Assembly (NCBI GenBank): GCA_002354635.1
Contig: DELZ01000005.1
Coordinates: 560,346-624,345, forward strand
Origin: Sphingomonadales bacterium UBA2683
GTDB taxonomy: Bacteria; Pseudomonadota; Alphaproteobacteria; Sphingomonadales; Sphingomonadaceae
Length of the DNA stretch: 64,000 nt
Direction of reading: 5' to 3'
Position numbers and translations under genes: made by a program. Numbering within the stretch: position 1 is the first letter of the stretch; every line of letters begins with the position of its first letter. The notes under the pieces were generated by a model. The model was not told where the DNA came from, made no database searches, and saw only the letters and a list, made by a program, of their open reading frames with translations. This document shows, piece by piece, positions 9,989 through 18,941 of this stretch.

Positions 9989-10759
9989 TCAGCTGTCGAA
10001 CAGCGGCACCGGATCGGCCAGAAAGACATCCGGCCGCGCCTCCACGGCTTCGCGTATCTTGTATTTGTGCCAGGCTCCGAACAGGATCAGCACCCGCTTC
10101 TCCTGCCCGGTCACGTCATCGAGAGCGGCGTTGATATGGCCAATATGCGCCTGGTTGATGGCGCGCCAGCCACCTGCGCCCAGATCATCGCCGAAGAGTC
10201 GCTCATAGGTCTCCTGGCGGGTCCTGACCGCGGCATCATATGCTGTGGAGTGAATGAACTCCGGATCATCCGAGCGGCCCGCGACCGCCTTGGCATAGGC
10301 CTTTGTCGCAGCCTGATATTCTGCCCAGTCTGCAGCCCGCGCCGGGTCCTGTTCCAACCGTTTTTCTGTTGCGCGGCGGTCGGCGGCGATGTCTGCCGTC
10401 CACGCCGCCACCGGAATCGTGGTAAAGCCCCTTGGTTTGCGCAGCGGAAACACAACATCGGTCAGTTCCGGGAAATCGTCGGCCCGGCTTTCCCGCACTT
10501 CACCATATCGGGCGAAATTGGCAGAGGATGTGGCAAAACGGTCCGGCGGCAGTTCGACCAGCACGATATCCGGGTCAAATTGGACAATCGCGCGGCGCAG
10601 CACGTCGAGCGCATAGCGGTCGCTGCGCCGGTGCTGGCCGTGAATGGCCCCGATCACGGTCACGATCGTTGCGCCCTCGGGAGGCGAGGTGGCCGGCTGC
10701 GGGGAACATCCCGCCAGACCAAGGAAAAGAGCAATCAGACAGGCTGCAATAGCCTTCAT
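9989..10759 (-). CDS. Conserved lipoprotein with TraB/ChaN-like features
   Basis: This 256-residue protein starts with a lipoprotein signal (LFLGLAGC, lipobox Cys near residue 18). The body contains VIGAIHGQHRRSDRY, then DPDIVLVELPPDRF, and near the C-terminus LILFGAWHKYKIREA. A conserved His early, an Asp/Glu after a hydrophobic strand, and a late His resemble the TraB/PrgY/ChaN (haem-binding or metalloprotease-like) fold. That assignment is from pattern only. It overlaps the stop of the upstream transporter gene by 4 bp and shares its transcription unit. A much longer frame extends to 12265, but that part is antisense to other genes. Confidence 0.7.
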   Translation of the reverse strand: MKAIAACLIALFLGLAGCSPQPATSPPEGATIVTVIGAIHGQHRRSDRYALDVLRRAIVQFDPDIVLVELPPDRFATSSANFARYGEVRESRADDFPELTDVVFPLRKPRGFTTIPVAAWTADIAADRRATEKRLEQDPARAADWAEYQAATKAYAKAVAGRSDDPEFIHSTAYDAAVRTRQETYERLFGDDLGAGGWRAINQAHIGHINAALDDVTGQEKRVLILFGAWHKYKIREAVEARPDVFLADPVPLFDS

Positions 10760-11397
10760 TCCCGGTCCAGCCGTTGCCCCAGCTTGACGAAAAACACGAT
10801 CAGGAAAGGCACCAGCAGAAAGGACAGCACAACCTTGGCCGAGCCCTGCCCCAGCAGCAACTGCCCGATCGGCCGTTCGCCGTAAAAGGCGATGGTGATG
10901 AAAATGACCGTGTCGACAATTTGCGACAGGGCGCTGGCGATCGCGGCGCGCAGGGCCAGCAGCGCGCCCTTCATGCTGGCCAGGCGAGAAAATATGTAGA
11001 CGTTGAGAAACTGGGATACGCCATAAGCGATGATCCCGGCGAACATCAGCCGGGCCCCCTGCTCCAATATGATCGGAAAGGCTTCCTTCGCCGGCTCGTA
11101 CATGCCGGGATCGGTCGGCAGGGCCAGCACGATCTGGATCAGGACGATCGCGGTAATCAGCGGGATGAAACCGAAACGCACCAGCCGGTTGGCGACATCT
11201 CGGCCGTGCAATTCTGCAACCGAGCTCGAGAGGACCACCAGCAACAGGAACGGGAAAATCCCGGATTCGACCGCCAGCGGCCCGATCGCGACCTGCTTCG
11301 CGCCCAATATTCCGGCGATGCAGGTCATCCCGCCATAGAGTACCGCGAAGACAAACAGCGAGCGCGGGATGAGGTTGGTTTTTGCAGTTTCGATCAT
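10756..11397 (-). CDS. yhhQ: Queuosine precursor transporter (YhhQ family)
   Basis: This 213-residue integral membrane protein has about six hydrophobic helices and the conserved VSSSVAELHG-like segment (here LSSSVAELHGRDVANRL) of the YhhQ/DUF165 family. That family imports queuosine precursors such as preQ0 or preQ1. Further family features are QFLNVYIFSRL and SQIVDTVIFITIAFYG. It is the first gene of a two-gene minus-strand unit with the lipoprotein at 9989. I looked for a preQ1 riboswitch upstream and saw none. Confidence 0.88.
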   Translation of the reverse strand: MIETAKTNLIPRSLFVFAVLYGGMTCIAGILGAKQVAIGPLAVESGIFPFLLLVVLSSSVAELHGRDVANRLVRFGFIPLITAIVLIQIVLALPTDPGMYEPAKEAFPIILEQGARLMFAGIIAYGVSQFLNVYIFSRLASMKGALLALRAAIASALSQIVDTVIFITIAFYGERPIGQLLLGQGSAKVVLSFLLVPFLIVFFVKLGQRLDRE

Positions 11398-11521
11398 CGC
11401 CAGTGCCTAGCGCGGTCCGCACCGAAAAAAAAGAAATAGTCACACCGCGCAATTTTTCTATAGGGAAAAAGAAACGAACAACATCAGATCGCGGCCCTTG
11501 TGTCGCGCGATCGGGGGCAAT

Positions 11522-12091
11522 TTGCAAAGACTCGCTGTATATTGCGGCGCCAATGCCGGGAAGAACCCGGCTTATGCCGAAACCACTATCTTGCTCGGCA
11601 AGACCATGGCAGCGCGCGGTGTTGACCTGGTCTATGGCGGCGGCCGGCTCGGCCTGATGGGAGTCATCGCCGACACTGTGCTCGCCGATGGCGGACGGGT
11701 CCATGGCGTCATCCCAGAGATGCTGAAAGATCTCGAAGTGGCGCACACCGGCGTCACCGAGCTGCACATCGTCCAGAATATGCACGAACGCAAAGCCAAG
11801 ATGACCGATCTCACCGATGCCTTTGTCGCCCTGCCCGGCGGCGTCGGAACGATGGACGAACTGTTCGAGGCGTGGAGCTGGAACGCTTTGGGCTATCACA
11901 ACAAGCCGTTCGCAATATTGAATATCGACGGTTACTGGGACTCGCTGATCGCTTTTCTCGATACCATGACGGAACAGGGATTCGTGTCGGTCGAACGGCG
12001 CAAGCATCTGATTGTTTCCGACAATATCGCCGACTGCCTCGACCGCCTTGCCGCCGCCTGCAACAGCGAAGCCGGGAGTTTCACCTGGTGA
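11522..12091 (+). CDS. LOG family protein (cytokinin riboside 5'-monophosphate phosphoribohydrolase-like)
   Basis: This protein of about 189 residues begins MQRLAVYCGANAGKNPAY and carries the diagnostic LOG motif PGGVGTMDELFEAW and the arginine segment MHERKAKM. Family members cleave the N-glycosidic bond of nucleoside monophosphates. The start is uncertain. TTG at 11522, with GGGGG upstream, gives the family-like N-terminus, while another TTG at 11498 adds eight residues. It is followed by a nucleoside transporter gene 37 bp downstream, consistent with a nucleotide-salvage role. Confidence 0.87.
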   Translation: MQRLAVYCGANAGKNPAYAETTILLGKTMAARGVDLVYGGGRLGLMGVIADTVLADGGRVHGVIPEMLKDLEVAHTGVTELHIVQNMHERKAKMTDLTDAFVALPGGVGTMDELFEAWSWNALGYHNKPFAILNIDGYWDSLIAFLDTMTEQGFVSVERRKHLIVSDNIADCLDRLAAACNSEAGSFTW

Positions 12092-12128
12092 GCGGCATCC
12101 GCTCCGGACATTTGGTCGGAAGCCTCGC

Positions 12129-13364
12129 ATGACGGCTATCCTGACCAGCCTTGCCGGCATGGCGCTGATCCTGCTGATCGCCTTTGCTCTGTCGACCGAC
12201 CGCCGCAACATCCGGCTGCGCGTTGTCGGCGCTGCCTTTGCCCTGCAGACCGGTATTGCCGTCATCGTACTTTATGTCCCGGCCGGGAAACGGGTCATAG
12301 AAGCGATGGCGTTCGGCGTTTCCAACCTGCTGGGCTATGCCTCGGCCGGCACCAATTTCATCTTCGGCCCGCTTGCCGATCCGACGATTGGCGGCAACAG
12401 CTTCGCGATCGCGGCGCTGCCCGTGATCATCTTCTTCTCGGCGCTGATCTCGATTCTCTATTATCTCGGCATCATGCAGTTCATTATCAAATGGGTCGGC
12501 GGCGCGATCCAGAAAATCACCGGTATCTCGAAGGTCGAATCGCTCTGTGCGGCCGCGAATATCTTCGTCGGCCAGTCGGAATCGCCTTTGGTCATCCGCC
12601 CCTATCTCGCCAGCCTGACCCAGTCGCAGCTGTTCACCGTGATGAGTGTCGGCATGGCCGGAGTCGCGGGCACGATTCTCGCAGCCTATGCGGCGATGGG
12701 CATCCGTATCGACTATCTGCTCGCCGCCGCCTTCATGTCGGCACCGGGCGGCATATTGATGGCCAAGATCATCATGCCCGACAATCCCGAGGACCCAGCA
12801 CCGGAAGAGCTGGTCAGCGCGGTCGAATATGAAGACGAGAAGCCGGCCAATATCATCATGGCCGCCGGCATGGGCGCGCAGACCGGGGTCAAGCTGGCGG
12901 TCGCGGTCGGCGCAATGGTGCTGGCCTTTGTCGCGCTGGTCGCACTGGCCAACGGCCTGCTCGGCGGCGTCGGCGGCTGGTTCGGCCATCCCGATCTCAG
13001 CTTCCAGCAGGTGATCGGCTATATCTTTGCCCCGATCATGTATCTGATCGGCGTGCCGTGGGACGAGGCGCTGGGGGCCGGCGGGCTGTTCGGCACCAAG
13101 GTGGTGCTCAACGAATTTGTCGCCTTCATCGAACTGGGCAAATTGCAGGCGGGTATCTCGCCGCTGACCAATGCGATCGTCATCTTCGCCCTGTGCGGCT
13201 TCGCCAATTTCAGCAGCATCGCGATCCAGCTGGCGGTTACCGGAGGGCTTGCGCCCAATCAGCGGCCGGTGATTGCCCGGCTCGGCCTGCGCGCACTGGC
13301 CGCCGGATCACTCGCCAATCTGATGAGCGCTGCGCTAGCCGGCATATTGCTGTCGCTCGGTTGA
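12129..13364 (+). CDS. nupC: Concentrative nucleoside transporter (NupC/CNT family)
   Basis: This 411-residue membrane protein shows the CNT hallmarks: the VGQSESPLVIRPYL motif in the middle and FGTKVVLNEFVAF in the C-terminal half. Both line the nucleoside and cation site. About ten hydrophobic segments are visible. The ATG at 12129 is preferred because upstream sequence in the same frame is the antisense-like tail of the previous gene. It imports nucleosides by ion symport across the inner membrane. Neighbouring LOG and uridine kinase genes support a salvage function. Confidence 0.92.
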   Translation: MTAILTSLAGMALILLIAFALSTDRRNIRLRVVGAAFALQTGIAVIVLYVPAGKRVIEAMAFGVSNLLGYASAGTNFIFGPLADPTIGGNSFAIAALPVIIFFSALISILYYLGIMQFIIKWVGGAIQKITGISKVESLCAAANIFVGQSESPLVIRPYLASLTQSQLFTVMSVGMAGVAGTILAAYAAMGIRIDYLLAAAFMSAPGGILMAKIIMPDNPEDPAPEELVSAVEYEDEKPANIIMAAGMGAQTGVKLAVAVGAMVLAFVALVALANGLLGGVGGWFGHPDLSFQQVIGYIFAPIMYLIGVPWDEALGAGGLFGTKVVLNEFVAFIELGKLQAGISPLTNAIVIFALCGFANFSSIAIQLAVTGGLAPNQRPVIARLGLRALAAGSLANLMSAALAGILLSLG

Positions 13365-13408
13365 TTCATCCCGATTGACAAATACCCCCGAGGACACATT
13401 TTAAGAGC

Positions 13409-14353
13409 ATGACCCAGACCCAGGACACCCTATCCGCCGTTTCGCTGGCCATGGCGGAATCCGAACCCGATGCTTTCGCCGATCGTATTGGTGGCAGCTT
13501 TGCCGACTGGGGCTTTGCCGTGGTCGCAGACCATGGCATCCCGGCAGAGCTGATCGCGCGCGCCGAAGCCATGTCGCGGGCCTTTTTTGCGCTGCCGGAA
13601 GCGGTCAAGCGCGCCTATCATATCGCCGGCGGTGGCGGGGCCCGCGGCTACACGCCCTTCGGCACCGAAAGCGCCAAGGATTCCGATATCAGCGATCTCA
13701 AGGAATTCTGGCATATCGGCCGCGAACTGTCTGCCGGCCACCCGTTCACACCCTATATGCCGCCCAATGTCTGGCCACAGGAGCTGGATGGCTTCCGCGA
13801 AACCTATCTCGAGATGTTCGCCGCTTTCGACAAGGCGGGGGCACGGATCCTGGAAGCGATCGCGCGCTATCTGGAGCTGGCACCCGATTTCTTTGTCGAT
13901 ACGGTCCGCGACGGCAATTCGGTGATGCGGCTGATCCACTATCCGCCGGTGCCGGAGGATTCGTCCGCCGTCCGCGCGGGCGCCCACGAGGATATCAACA
14001 CCATCACATTGCTGATCGGTGCCGAAGAGGCGGGTCTGGAACTGCTCGACCGGCAGGGCAACTGGCGCGCCGTTACCCCGAAGGCGGGCGAGCTGGCAGT
14101 GAATATCGGCGACATGCTGCAGCGGCTGACCAATGACCGCCTGCCATCGACGACCCACCGCGTGGTCAACCCGGCGCCCGAACGGCGCGGCATCTCGCGC
14201 TATTCGATGCCCTTTTTCCTCCACTTCCGTCCCGATTATCTGATCGAGACGCTGCCGAGCTGCGTCGACGATGGCCACCCGAACCGGTATCCGGAACCGA
14301 TCACCGCGCATGACTATCTGCAGCAGCGGTTGCGCGAGATCGGGCTGATATGA
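13409..14353 (+). CDS. 2-oxoglutarate/Fe(II)-dependent oxygenase (isopenicillin N synthase-like)
   Basis: This 314-residue protein has the N-terminal DIOX_N segment (GFAVVADHGIP and ADEAMSRAFFALPE-like helix) and the catalytic double-stranded beta helix. The iron ligands are visible as AHEDINTIT (His-x-Asp) and STTHRVVNP (distal His). The 2-oxoglutarate-binding Arg-x-Ser lies in ISRYSMPFF. The physiological substrate is unknown in such bacterial relatives. It overlaps the next gene, uridine kinase, by 4 bp. Confidence 0.9.
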   Translation: MTQTQDTLSAVSLAMAESEPDAFADRIGGSFADWGFAVVADHGIPAELIARAEAMSRAFFALPEAVKRAYHIAGGGGARGYTPFGTESAKDSDISDLKEFWHIGRELSAGHPFTPYMPPNVWPQELDGFRETYLEMFAAFDKAGARILEAIARYLELAPDFFVDTVRDGNSVMRLIHYPPVPEDSSAVRAGAHEDINTITLLIGAEEAGLELLDRQGNWRAVTPKAGELAVNIGDMLQRLTNDRLPSTTHRVVNPAPERRGISRYSMPFFLHFRPDYLIETLPSCVDDGHPNRYPEPITAHDYLQQRLREIGLI

Positions 14354-14955
14354 CGCCCAGAGCCGTCGGCATCAGTGGCGGCAGCTGTTCCGGCAAGACG
14401 ACACTGACCCGCAAAATTTTCGAACGGCTGGGTCCCGAACAATGCGTGATCCTGCCGCAGGACGACTATTTTTTCGGCCTGGGCGATGCGCCGGAAGGCA
14501 AGGGCGGCCCCAATTTCGATCATCCCGATGCGGTCGATTTCGACCAACTGTGCGCGCAGCTGGCGCAACTGAAGCGCGGGCAGGCGATCGACCGGCCGCT
14601 CTATGATTTTCCGACCCATATGCCGAAAGCAGAAACCCGGCGCACCGAACCGCGGCCGGTGATCCTGATCGACGGGATATTGATCCTCCAGCACCAGCCG
14701 CTGCGCGCGCTTCTAGATCTCAGCATTTTCGTCGAATGCGATTCCGAAACCCGCTTTGCCCGGCGACTCGAACGCGATGTCCGCGAACGCGGGCGGACCG
14801 TGCAATCGGTGCACGAACAATTTGCCAATCAGGTCGGCCCGATGCACGATCTCCATGTCGAGCCCTCGAAAATTCATGCCGACATCGTGACAAATTCGCA
14901 ACAATCCGGGTCGGCATTTGAAAAGCTGTTCAAGCGCATCCTCTCCGGAATATAG
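14350..14955 (+). CDS. udk: Uridine kinase
   Basis: This 201-residue P-loop kinase has GISGGSCSGKTTLTR near the N-terminus, a LPQDDYFFG segment for the nucleoside site, and DGILILQHQPLR. Family enzymes phosphorylate uridine and cytidine with ATP or GTP for pyrimidine salvage in the cytoplasm. It is translationally coupled to the oxygenase upstream, an unusual pairing. Closely related P-loop phosphoribulokinase-type proteins are an alternative, but length and motifs fit uridine kinase. Confidence 0.85.
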   Translation: MTPRAVGISGGSCSGKTTLTRKIFERLGPEQCVILPQDDYFFGLGDAPEGKGGPNFDHPDAVDFDQLCAQLAQLKRGQAIDRPLYDFPTHMPKAETRRTEPRPVILIDGILILQHQPLRALLDLSIFVECDSETRFARRLERDVRERGRTVQSVHEQFANQVGPMHDLHVEPSKIHADIVTNSQQSGSAFEKLFKRILSGI

Positions 14956-15206
14956 CGCTGAAAAACAACGCGATGGTCCAACATCGCCGGACAGAAAGTC
15001 CGTTTCCCTACCCAAAATTCCGGATCAAAATATTGCACTGCAAAAATAAAATGCTGCGCTGCGGCATTTCTAGTTTCACTTGAGACAAAACTGTCATTTA
15101 TGGGGCCTAGAGACGGCCTGCCCAGGCTTCACTGTCGATGGTTCACGGGCGACCATCTTATTACATTTTTGTTTCAAATTCGGTTCATGAACGGGGAATT
15201 CAAATC
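14956..15206. promoter_or_regulatory. Intergenic leader of the TonB receptor gene
   Basis: The 251 bp between uridine kinase and the receptor is visibly AT-richer than the flanks. It contains an imperfect hairpin (AAATGC ... GCATTT, about 15048-15068) that might end the upstream transcript. No clear sigma-70 boxes with good spacing and no gene were found. Confidence 0.3.
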
Positions 15207-17723
15207 ATGAAAATCAAATATCTTTTGGCTGCCAGCGTCGTCAGCCTTTCCACCGCCGGCCTGATGGCTGTGCCGGCTGCTGCGCAGTCAACCGGTACTG
15301 TCGGTTTCGAAGAAGACGTTATCATTGTCATGGGTGCCAGAACCAGTGACGTGGGCGGCGTGGAAATTCCAAACACGCCAAAAGCGAAACAGGTTCTCGA
15401 CGAAGAAATCATCCGGCGCCAGCGCCCCGGCCAGACGGTCAATGATATTATCAACCTTGTCCCCGGCGTCAGCTTCCAGAACAATGACCCATGGGGCTCT
15501 TCCGGCGGCTCGTTCACGATCCGCGGCTTCAGCGATGATCGTATCTCGCAAACGCTTGACGGCCTGCCGCTGAACGATTCCGGCAACTATGCGCTTTACA
15601 CCAACCAGCAGGTCGATTCGGAAATTATCGAGCAGGTCAACGTAAATCTGGGCGTAACCGATGTGGACAGTCCAACGGCTTCCGCGGTTGGTGGCACAAT
15701 CAACCTTCGTACACGCGAGCCCAGCGACGAGTTCAAGCTCACCGGCACGCTGTCCACCGGCAGCACCTTTGCAAAAGGCGACAATAATAACCGCAGCCGT
15801 CTTTACATGCGCGGCTTTGGCATGATCGACACCGGTGACATCACCGGGTTCGGCACCAAGGCATTCGTTTCGGCAAGCTACACCCGCTACAACAATCCGT
15901 TCAACAACTACGGCATTGTCGAGAAGCAACAATATAATGGCCGCATCTGGCAGGACATCGGAACCAATGGCGACTTCATTGCCATCGCCGGTCACTATAA
16001 CGAGAACCGCAACAATTTCTTCGGTTCCTTCTCTCTGGACAGGTTTCCTGCGACAAAAGCAGACCGTTTTTACGACATCAACTTTCCTTGCACAGTCGAA
16101 TCGCCGGAAGCGGGTACCGCGCAAAGCGACAACAATTGCGGTGCAGAATTTGACCGTCGCTACAACCCTTCCAACACCGGTAATATCCGCGGTGCATCGC
16201 GCTTCACCTTGGCAGACGGCCTGATACTCTCGGTCGATCCAAGCTTCCAATATGTGAAAGCCAATGGCGGCGGTGACGAAGAACTGCTTGAGCAAACGAG
16301 AAATGTGGGCGGAGTCGCAATGACCGGTTTCATTCGCGGACGCTATTATTTCGGTCGCGATCTCAACGGTGACGGCGATACGCTTGACGAAGTAACGGGC
16401 CACGATCCGAGCCAGACCCGCACCCGGCGTTACGGTGTCATTTCCAACCTGTCCTACGAACTCAGCCCGGATCATCGTTTCCGTCTTGCTTACACTTATG
16501 ATGATGCAAACCATCGTCAGACGGGGCAGACCTCGGTTGCGCTGTTCAATGGCGAGATTGCCGACGTATTCCCGGTCAACAATGGACTGGTGACAGTAGA
16601 CGGTTTTGAACTCAACAAACGCGATCGCCAGTCTTATGCAACATTGCATCAGATTTCGGGTGAATATCGCGGTACCTTCGGTGACCTCTCCGCAGTATTG
16701 GGTGTGCGTGCACCGTTCTTCAAACGTAAACTGAACCAGAATTGCTACACCACATCGGCCAGCGGTTTCCTCGATTGTGTGGGCGGCGTAAGCGCAGCCT
16801 ATGAAGCGGCGAACCCTTATAGCTATGATGCAGCGACCAACACCGTATCCGGTTCTGCAGTTCCTCAGTCACGCACGTACAAATATGATGAAATCCTGCC
16901 CAACGTCGGTCTGACCTATGCTTTCGGTAGCGCATCGGTATTTGCAAACTATGCCAAGGGTCTTTCGGTACCGGCTACTGATCCGCTCTATGATTCTCTG
17001 TACTTCCCAGTGGATGCCCCGGGCGTTCAGCCGGTTCCCGAAACAACCGACAGTCTCGACATGGGGCTTCGGTATCGGACCGGCAACATCCAGGCCCAGT
17101 TTGCTGGCTGGTATACCCGCTATAACAACCGGCTGGCATCCTCTTATGATCCGATTCTGGATGAATCGGTATTCCGGAACCTCGGTCGTGTTGACAAATA
17201 TGGCCTTGATGCCTCGATCGCTTGGTCGCCAACACCTGCAACAATGCTCTATGTCTTCGGTTCGATCAATGAATCGGAAATCAAGGACAATGTCCAGACC
17301 GACGTTTGCTCGGCTGCGGACATAACGAATGGCGTTGCCCAGTGTACGGCGGTTGGCGATCCGATTTTTGCCCTCACGGCCGGCAAGAACGAAAGCGGCG
17401 CACCCTTGTGGACCGTCGGTGCCCGTCTTCAGCAGCAACTTGGTGATTTTGAACTGGGTGCTCAGGTCAAGCACACCGGCAAACGGTGGGTGAACGACAC
17501 CAACCAACGGTCTGTTGGCGGCTACACTCTGGTCGACCTCGACCTTCGCTGGACTATCACGCAAAACCCATTCGGCGATGATGTTGCGTTGCAGCTGAAC
17601 GTGACCAACCTGTTGGACAAGCTATATGTTGGCGGCTTTGGTGGTGATCTGGACGGCAACTCGCCATTTGTCCAGATTGGTGCGCCGCGCGCTGCAAGCA
17701 TCTCGCTCATCTTCGGTTATTAA
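15207..17723 (+). CDS. TonB-dependent outer-membrane receptor
   Basis: This 838-residue receptor has a signal peptide (MKIKYLLAASVVSLSTAGL ... PAAAQS), a TonB-box-like stretch EEDVIIVMGA, and a plug domain with NDIINLVPGVSFQNN and FTIRGFSDDRIS. A large beta barrel follows, ending in the aromatic C-terminal residue of RAASISLIFGY. The ATG at 15207 gives the signal peptide; an earlier in-frame start at 15138 does not. It imports an energy-dependent ligand through the outer membrane. The gene stands alone between a kinase and a terminator, so its ligand cannot be inferred from context. Its GC content looks lower than that of the neighbours. Confidence 0.92.
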   Translation: MKIKYLLAASVVSLSTAGLMAVPAAAQSTGTVGFEEDVIIVMGARTSDVGGVEIPNTPKAKQVLDEEIIRRQRPGQTVNDIINLVPGVSFQNNDPWGSSGGSFTIRGFSDDRISQTLDGLPLNDSGNYALYTNQQVDSEIIEQVNVNLGVTDVDSPTASAVGGTINLRTREPSDEFKLTGTLSTGSTFAKGDNNNRSRLYMRGFGMIDTGDITGFGTKAFVSASYTRYNNPFNNYGIVEKQQYNGRIWQDIGTNGDFIAIAGHYNENRNNFFGSFSLDRFPATKADRFYDINFPCTVESPEAGTAQSDNNCGAEFDRRYNPSNTGNIRGASRFTLADGLILSVDPSFQYVKANGGGDEELLEQTRNVGGVAMTGFIRGRYYFGRDLNGDGDTLDEVTGHDPSQTRTRRYGVISNLSYELSPDHRFRLAYTYDDANHRQTGQTSVALFNGEIADVFPVNNGLVTVDGFELNKRDRQSYATLHQISGEYRGTFGDLSAVLGVRAPFFKRKLNQNCYTTSASGFLDCVGGVSAAYEAANPYSYDAATNTVSGSAVPQSRTYKYDEILPNVGLTYAFGSASVFANYAKGLSVPATDPLYDSLYFPVDAPGVQPVPETTDSLDMGLRYRTGNIQAQFAGWYTRYNNRLASSYDPILDESVFRNLGRVDKYGLDASIAWSPTPATMLYVFGSINESEIKDNVQTDVCSAADITNGVAQCTAVGDPIFALTAGKNESGAPLWTVGARLQQQLGDFELGAQVKHTGKRWVNDTNQRSVGGYTLVDLDLRWTITQNPFGDDVALQLNVTNLLDKLYVGGFGGDLDGNSPFVQIGAPRAASISLIFGY

Positions 17724-17783
17724 ACCGAGAAGAACATAGTGGTTGCCAGGGCGGTTGCTCGTAGCAGGCAAACAAGAAATGGA

Positions 17784-17817
17784 AACGGCGGTGCTGCAAA
17801 GCGCCGCCGTTTTTTTA
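17784..17817 (+). terminator. Rho-independent terminator after the TonB receptor
   Basis: An AACGGCGG arm and a CCGCCGTT arm flank a 12-base loop and lead straight into a run of seven T residues. It lies 60 bp past the receptor stop codon and is a textbook intrinsic terminator. The rest of the 215-bp gap to the next gene holds no gene that I can see. Confidence 0.85.
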
Positions 17818-17938
17818 TGTGCGGGCGCCAACAGCCGGAACAGCATGCGGTCAGGCTGAACAGCAACCCTCCTTTCGCTTGTGAAATCTTTACCGGTTCG
17901 TGTTAAAGGCACGGCAATTGATATTGATGAAAGCCACC

Positions 17939-18940
17939 ATGCCAGACACCCATAATTCTCCCATTCTCGTGACCGGTGCCGCCGGTTTCATCGGCCATGC
18001 CGTCTCGACGCGGCTGATCGCGCGCGGCGAAACGGTGATCGGGATCGACAATCTGAACGATTATTATGATCCGGCGCTGAAGCATGCCCGGCTCGCCAAT
18101 CTTCAGGACCTGAAGGGTTTCCGCTTCGTCGAAATGGACATCTCGGACGCCGATGACGTCAAGACGCTGGTCCGGGACGGCGGCGTCAAGCGGATCATCC
18201 ATCTCGCGGCGCAGGCCGGGGTGCGCTACAGTATCGACAACCCCTTCGCCTATCAGAAGTCCAATCTGCAGGGCCATCTGTCGCTGCTCGAAGCCAGCCG
18301 CCACGCCGCCGGTTTCCAGCATCTTGTCTATGCGTCGTCGAGCTCGGTCTATGGCGACAAGCCGATGGGCGGCATCGGCTTCACCGAAGACGAGCCGGTC
18401 AACGAGCCGGTCTCGCTCTATGCGGCGACCAAAAGATCCTGCGAATTGATGAGCCAGTCCTATGCGAAACTGTACGGCTTTCCGCAGACCGGCCTGCGTT
18501 TCTTCACCGTCTACGGTCCGTGGGGACGACCCGACATGGCCTATTTCAGCTTCACCCGGAAGATTTTGGCCGGCGAACCGATCGAAGTCTATGGCGAAGG
18601 CAAGATGGCGCGCGACTTTACCTATATCGACGATATCGTCGATGGCATATTGGGAGCTCTCGACCATCCGCCCGCGCCGCACAGCAACCGCATTCTCAAT
18701 ATTGGCGACAGCCGTCCGGTCGGTTTGATGGACATGATCAGCACCCTGGAGGCAGCGCTCGGTATCGACGCGAAAAAAGTCATGCGCCCGATGCAGCCGG
18801 GCGATGTGACCGCAACCTACGCCGATGTTTCGCGGCTCCATGCGCTGACCGGCTATCAGCCGAAGGTGATGCTGGAACAGGGCCTGCAGAATTTCGTGAA
18901 CTGGTATCGCGACTTTTACGGCAATATGCCGCCAAATTGA
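17939..18940 (+). CDS. NAD-dependent epimerase, probable UDP-glucuronate 4-epimerase
   Basis: This extended SDR of about 333 residues has VTGAAGFIGHAVSTRL at the N-terminus, GIDNLNDYYDPALK (typical of UDP-glucuronate/GalA epimerases), the Ser in YASSSSVYG and the catalytic YAATK. Such enzymes interconvert UDP-glucuronate and UDP-galacturonate for capsule or exopolysaccharide. The start could also be the ATG at 17927. No other polysaccharide genes are adjacent. It converges on the flavin reductase gene at 18942. Confidence 0.87.
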   Translation: MPDTHNSPILVTGAAGFIGHAVSTRLIARGETVIGIDNLNDYYDPALKHARLANLQDLKGFRFVEMDISDADDVKTLVRDGGVKRIIHLAAQAGVRYSIDNPFAYQKSNLQGHLSLLEASRHAAGFQHLVYASSSSVYGDKPMGGIGFTEDEPVNEPVSLYAATKRSCELMSQSYAKLYGFPQTGLRFFTVYGPWGRPDMAYFSFTRKILAGEPIEVYGEGKMARDFTYIDDIVDGILGALDHPPAPHSNRILNIGDSRPVGLMDMISTLEAALGIDAKKVMRPMQPGDVTATYADVSRLHALTGYQPKVMLEQGLQNFVNWYRDFYGNMPPN

Positions 18941-18941
18941 T

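Noticed and set aside
11398..11460. PreQ1 riboswitch upstream of the queuosine-precursor transporter
   Set aside because: I could not find the short hairpin plus A-rich tail of the preQ1 aptamer on the minus strand.
9989..12265. A 758-codon open frame on the minus strand
   Set aside because: Only the last 256 codons look like a protein with a lipoprotein signal; the earlier part is antisense to the yhhQ-like, LOG and nupC genes and shows low-complexity shadow sequence.
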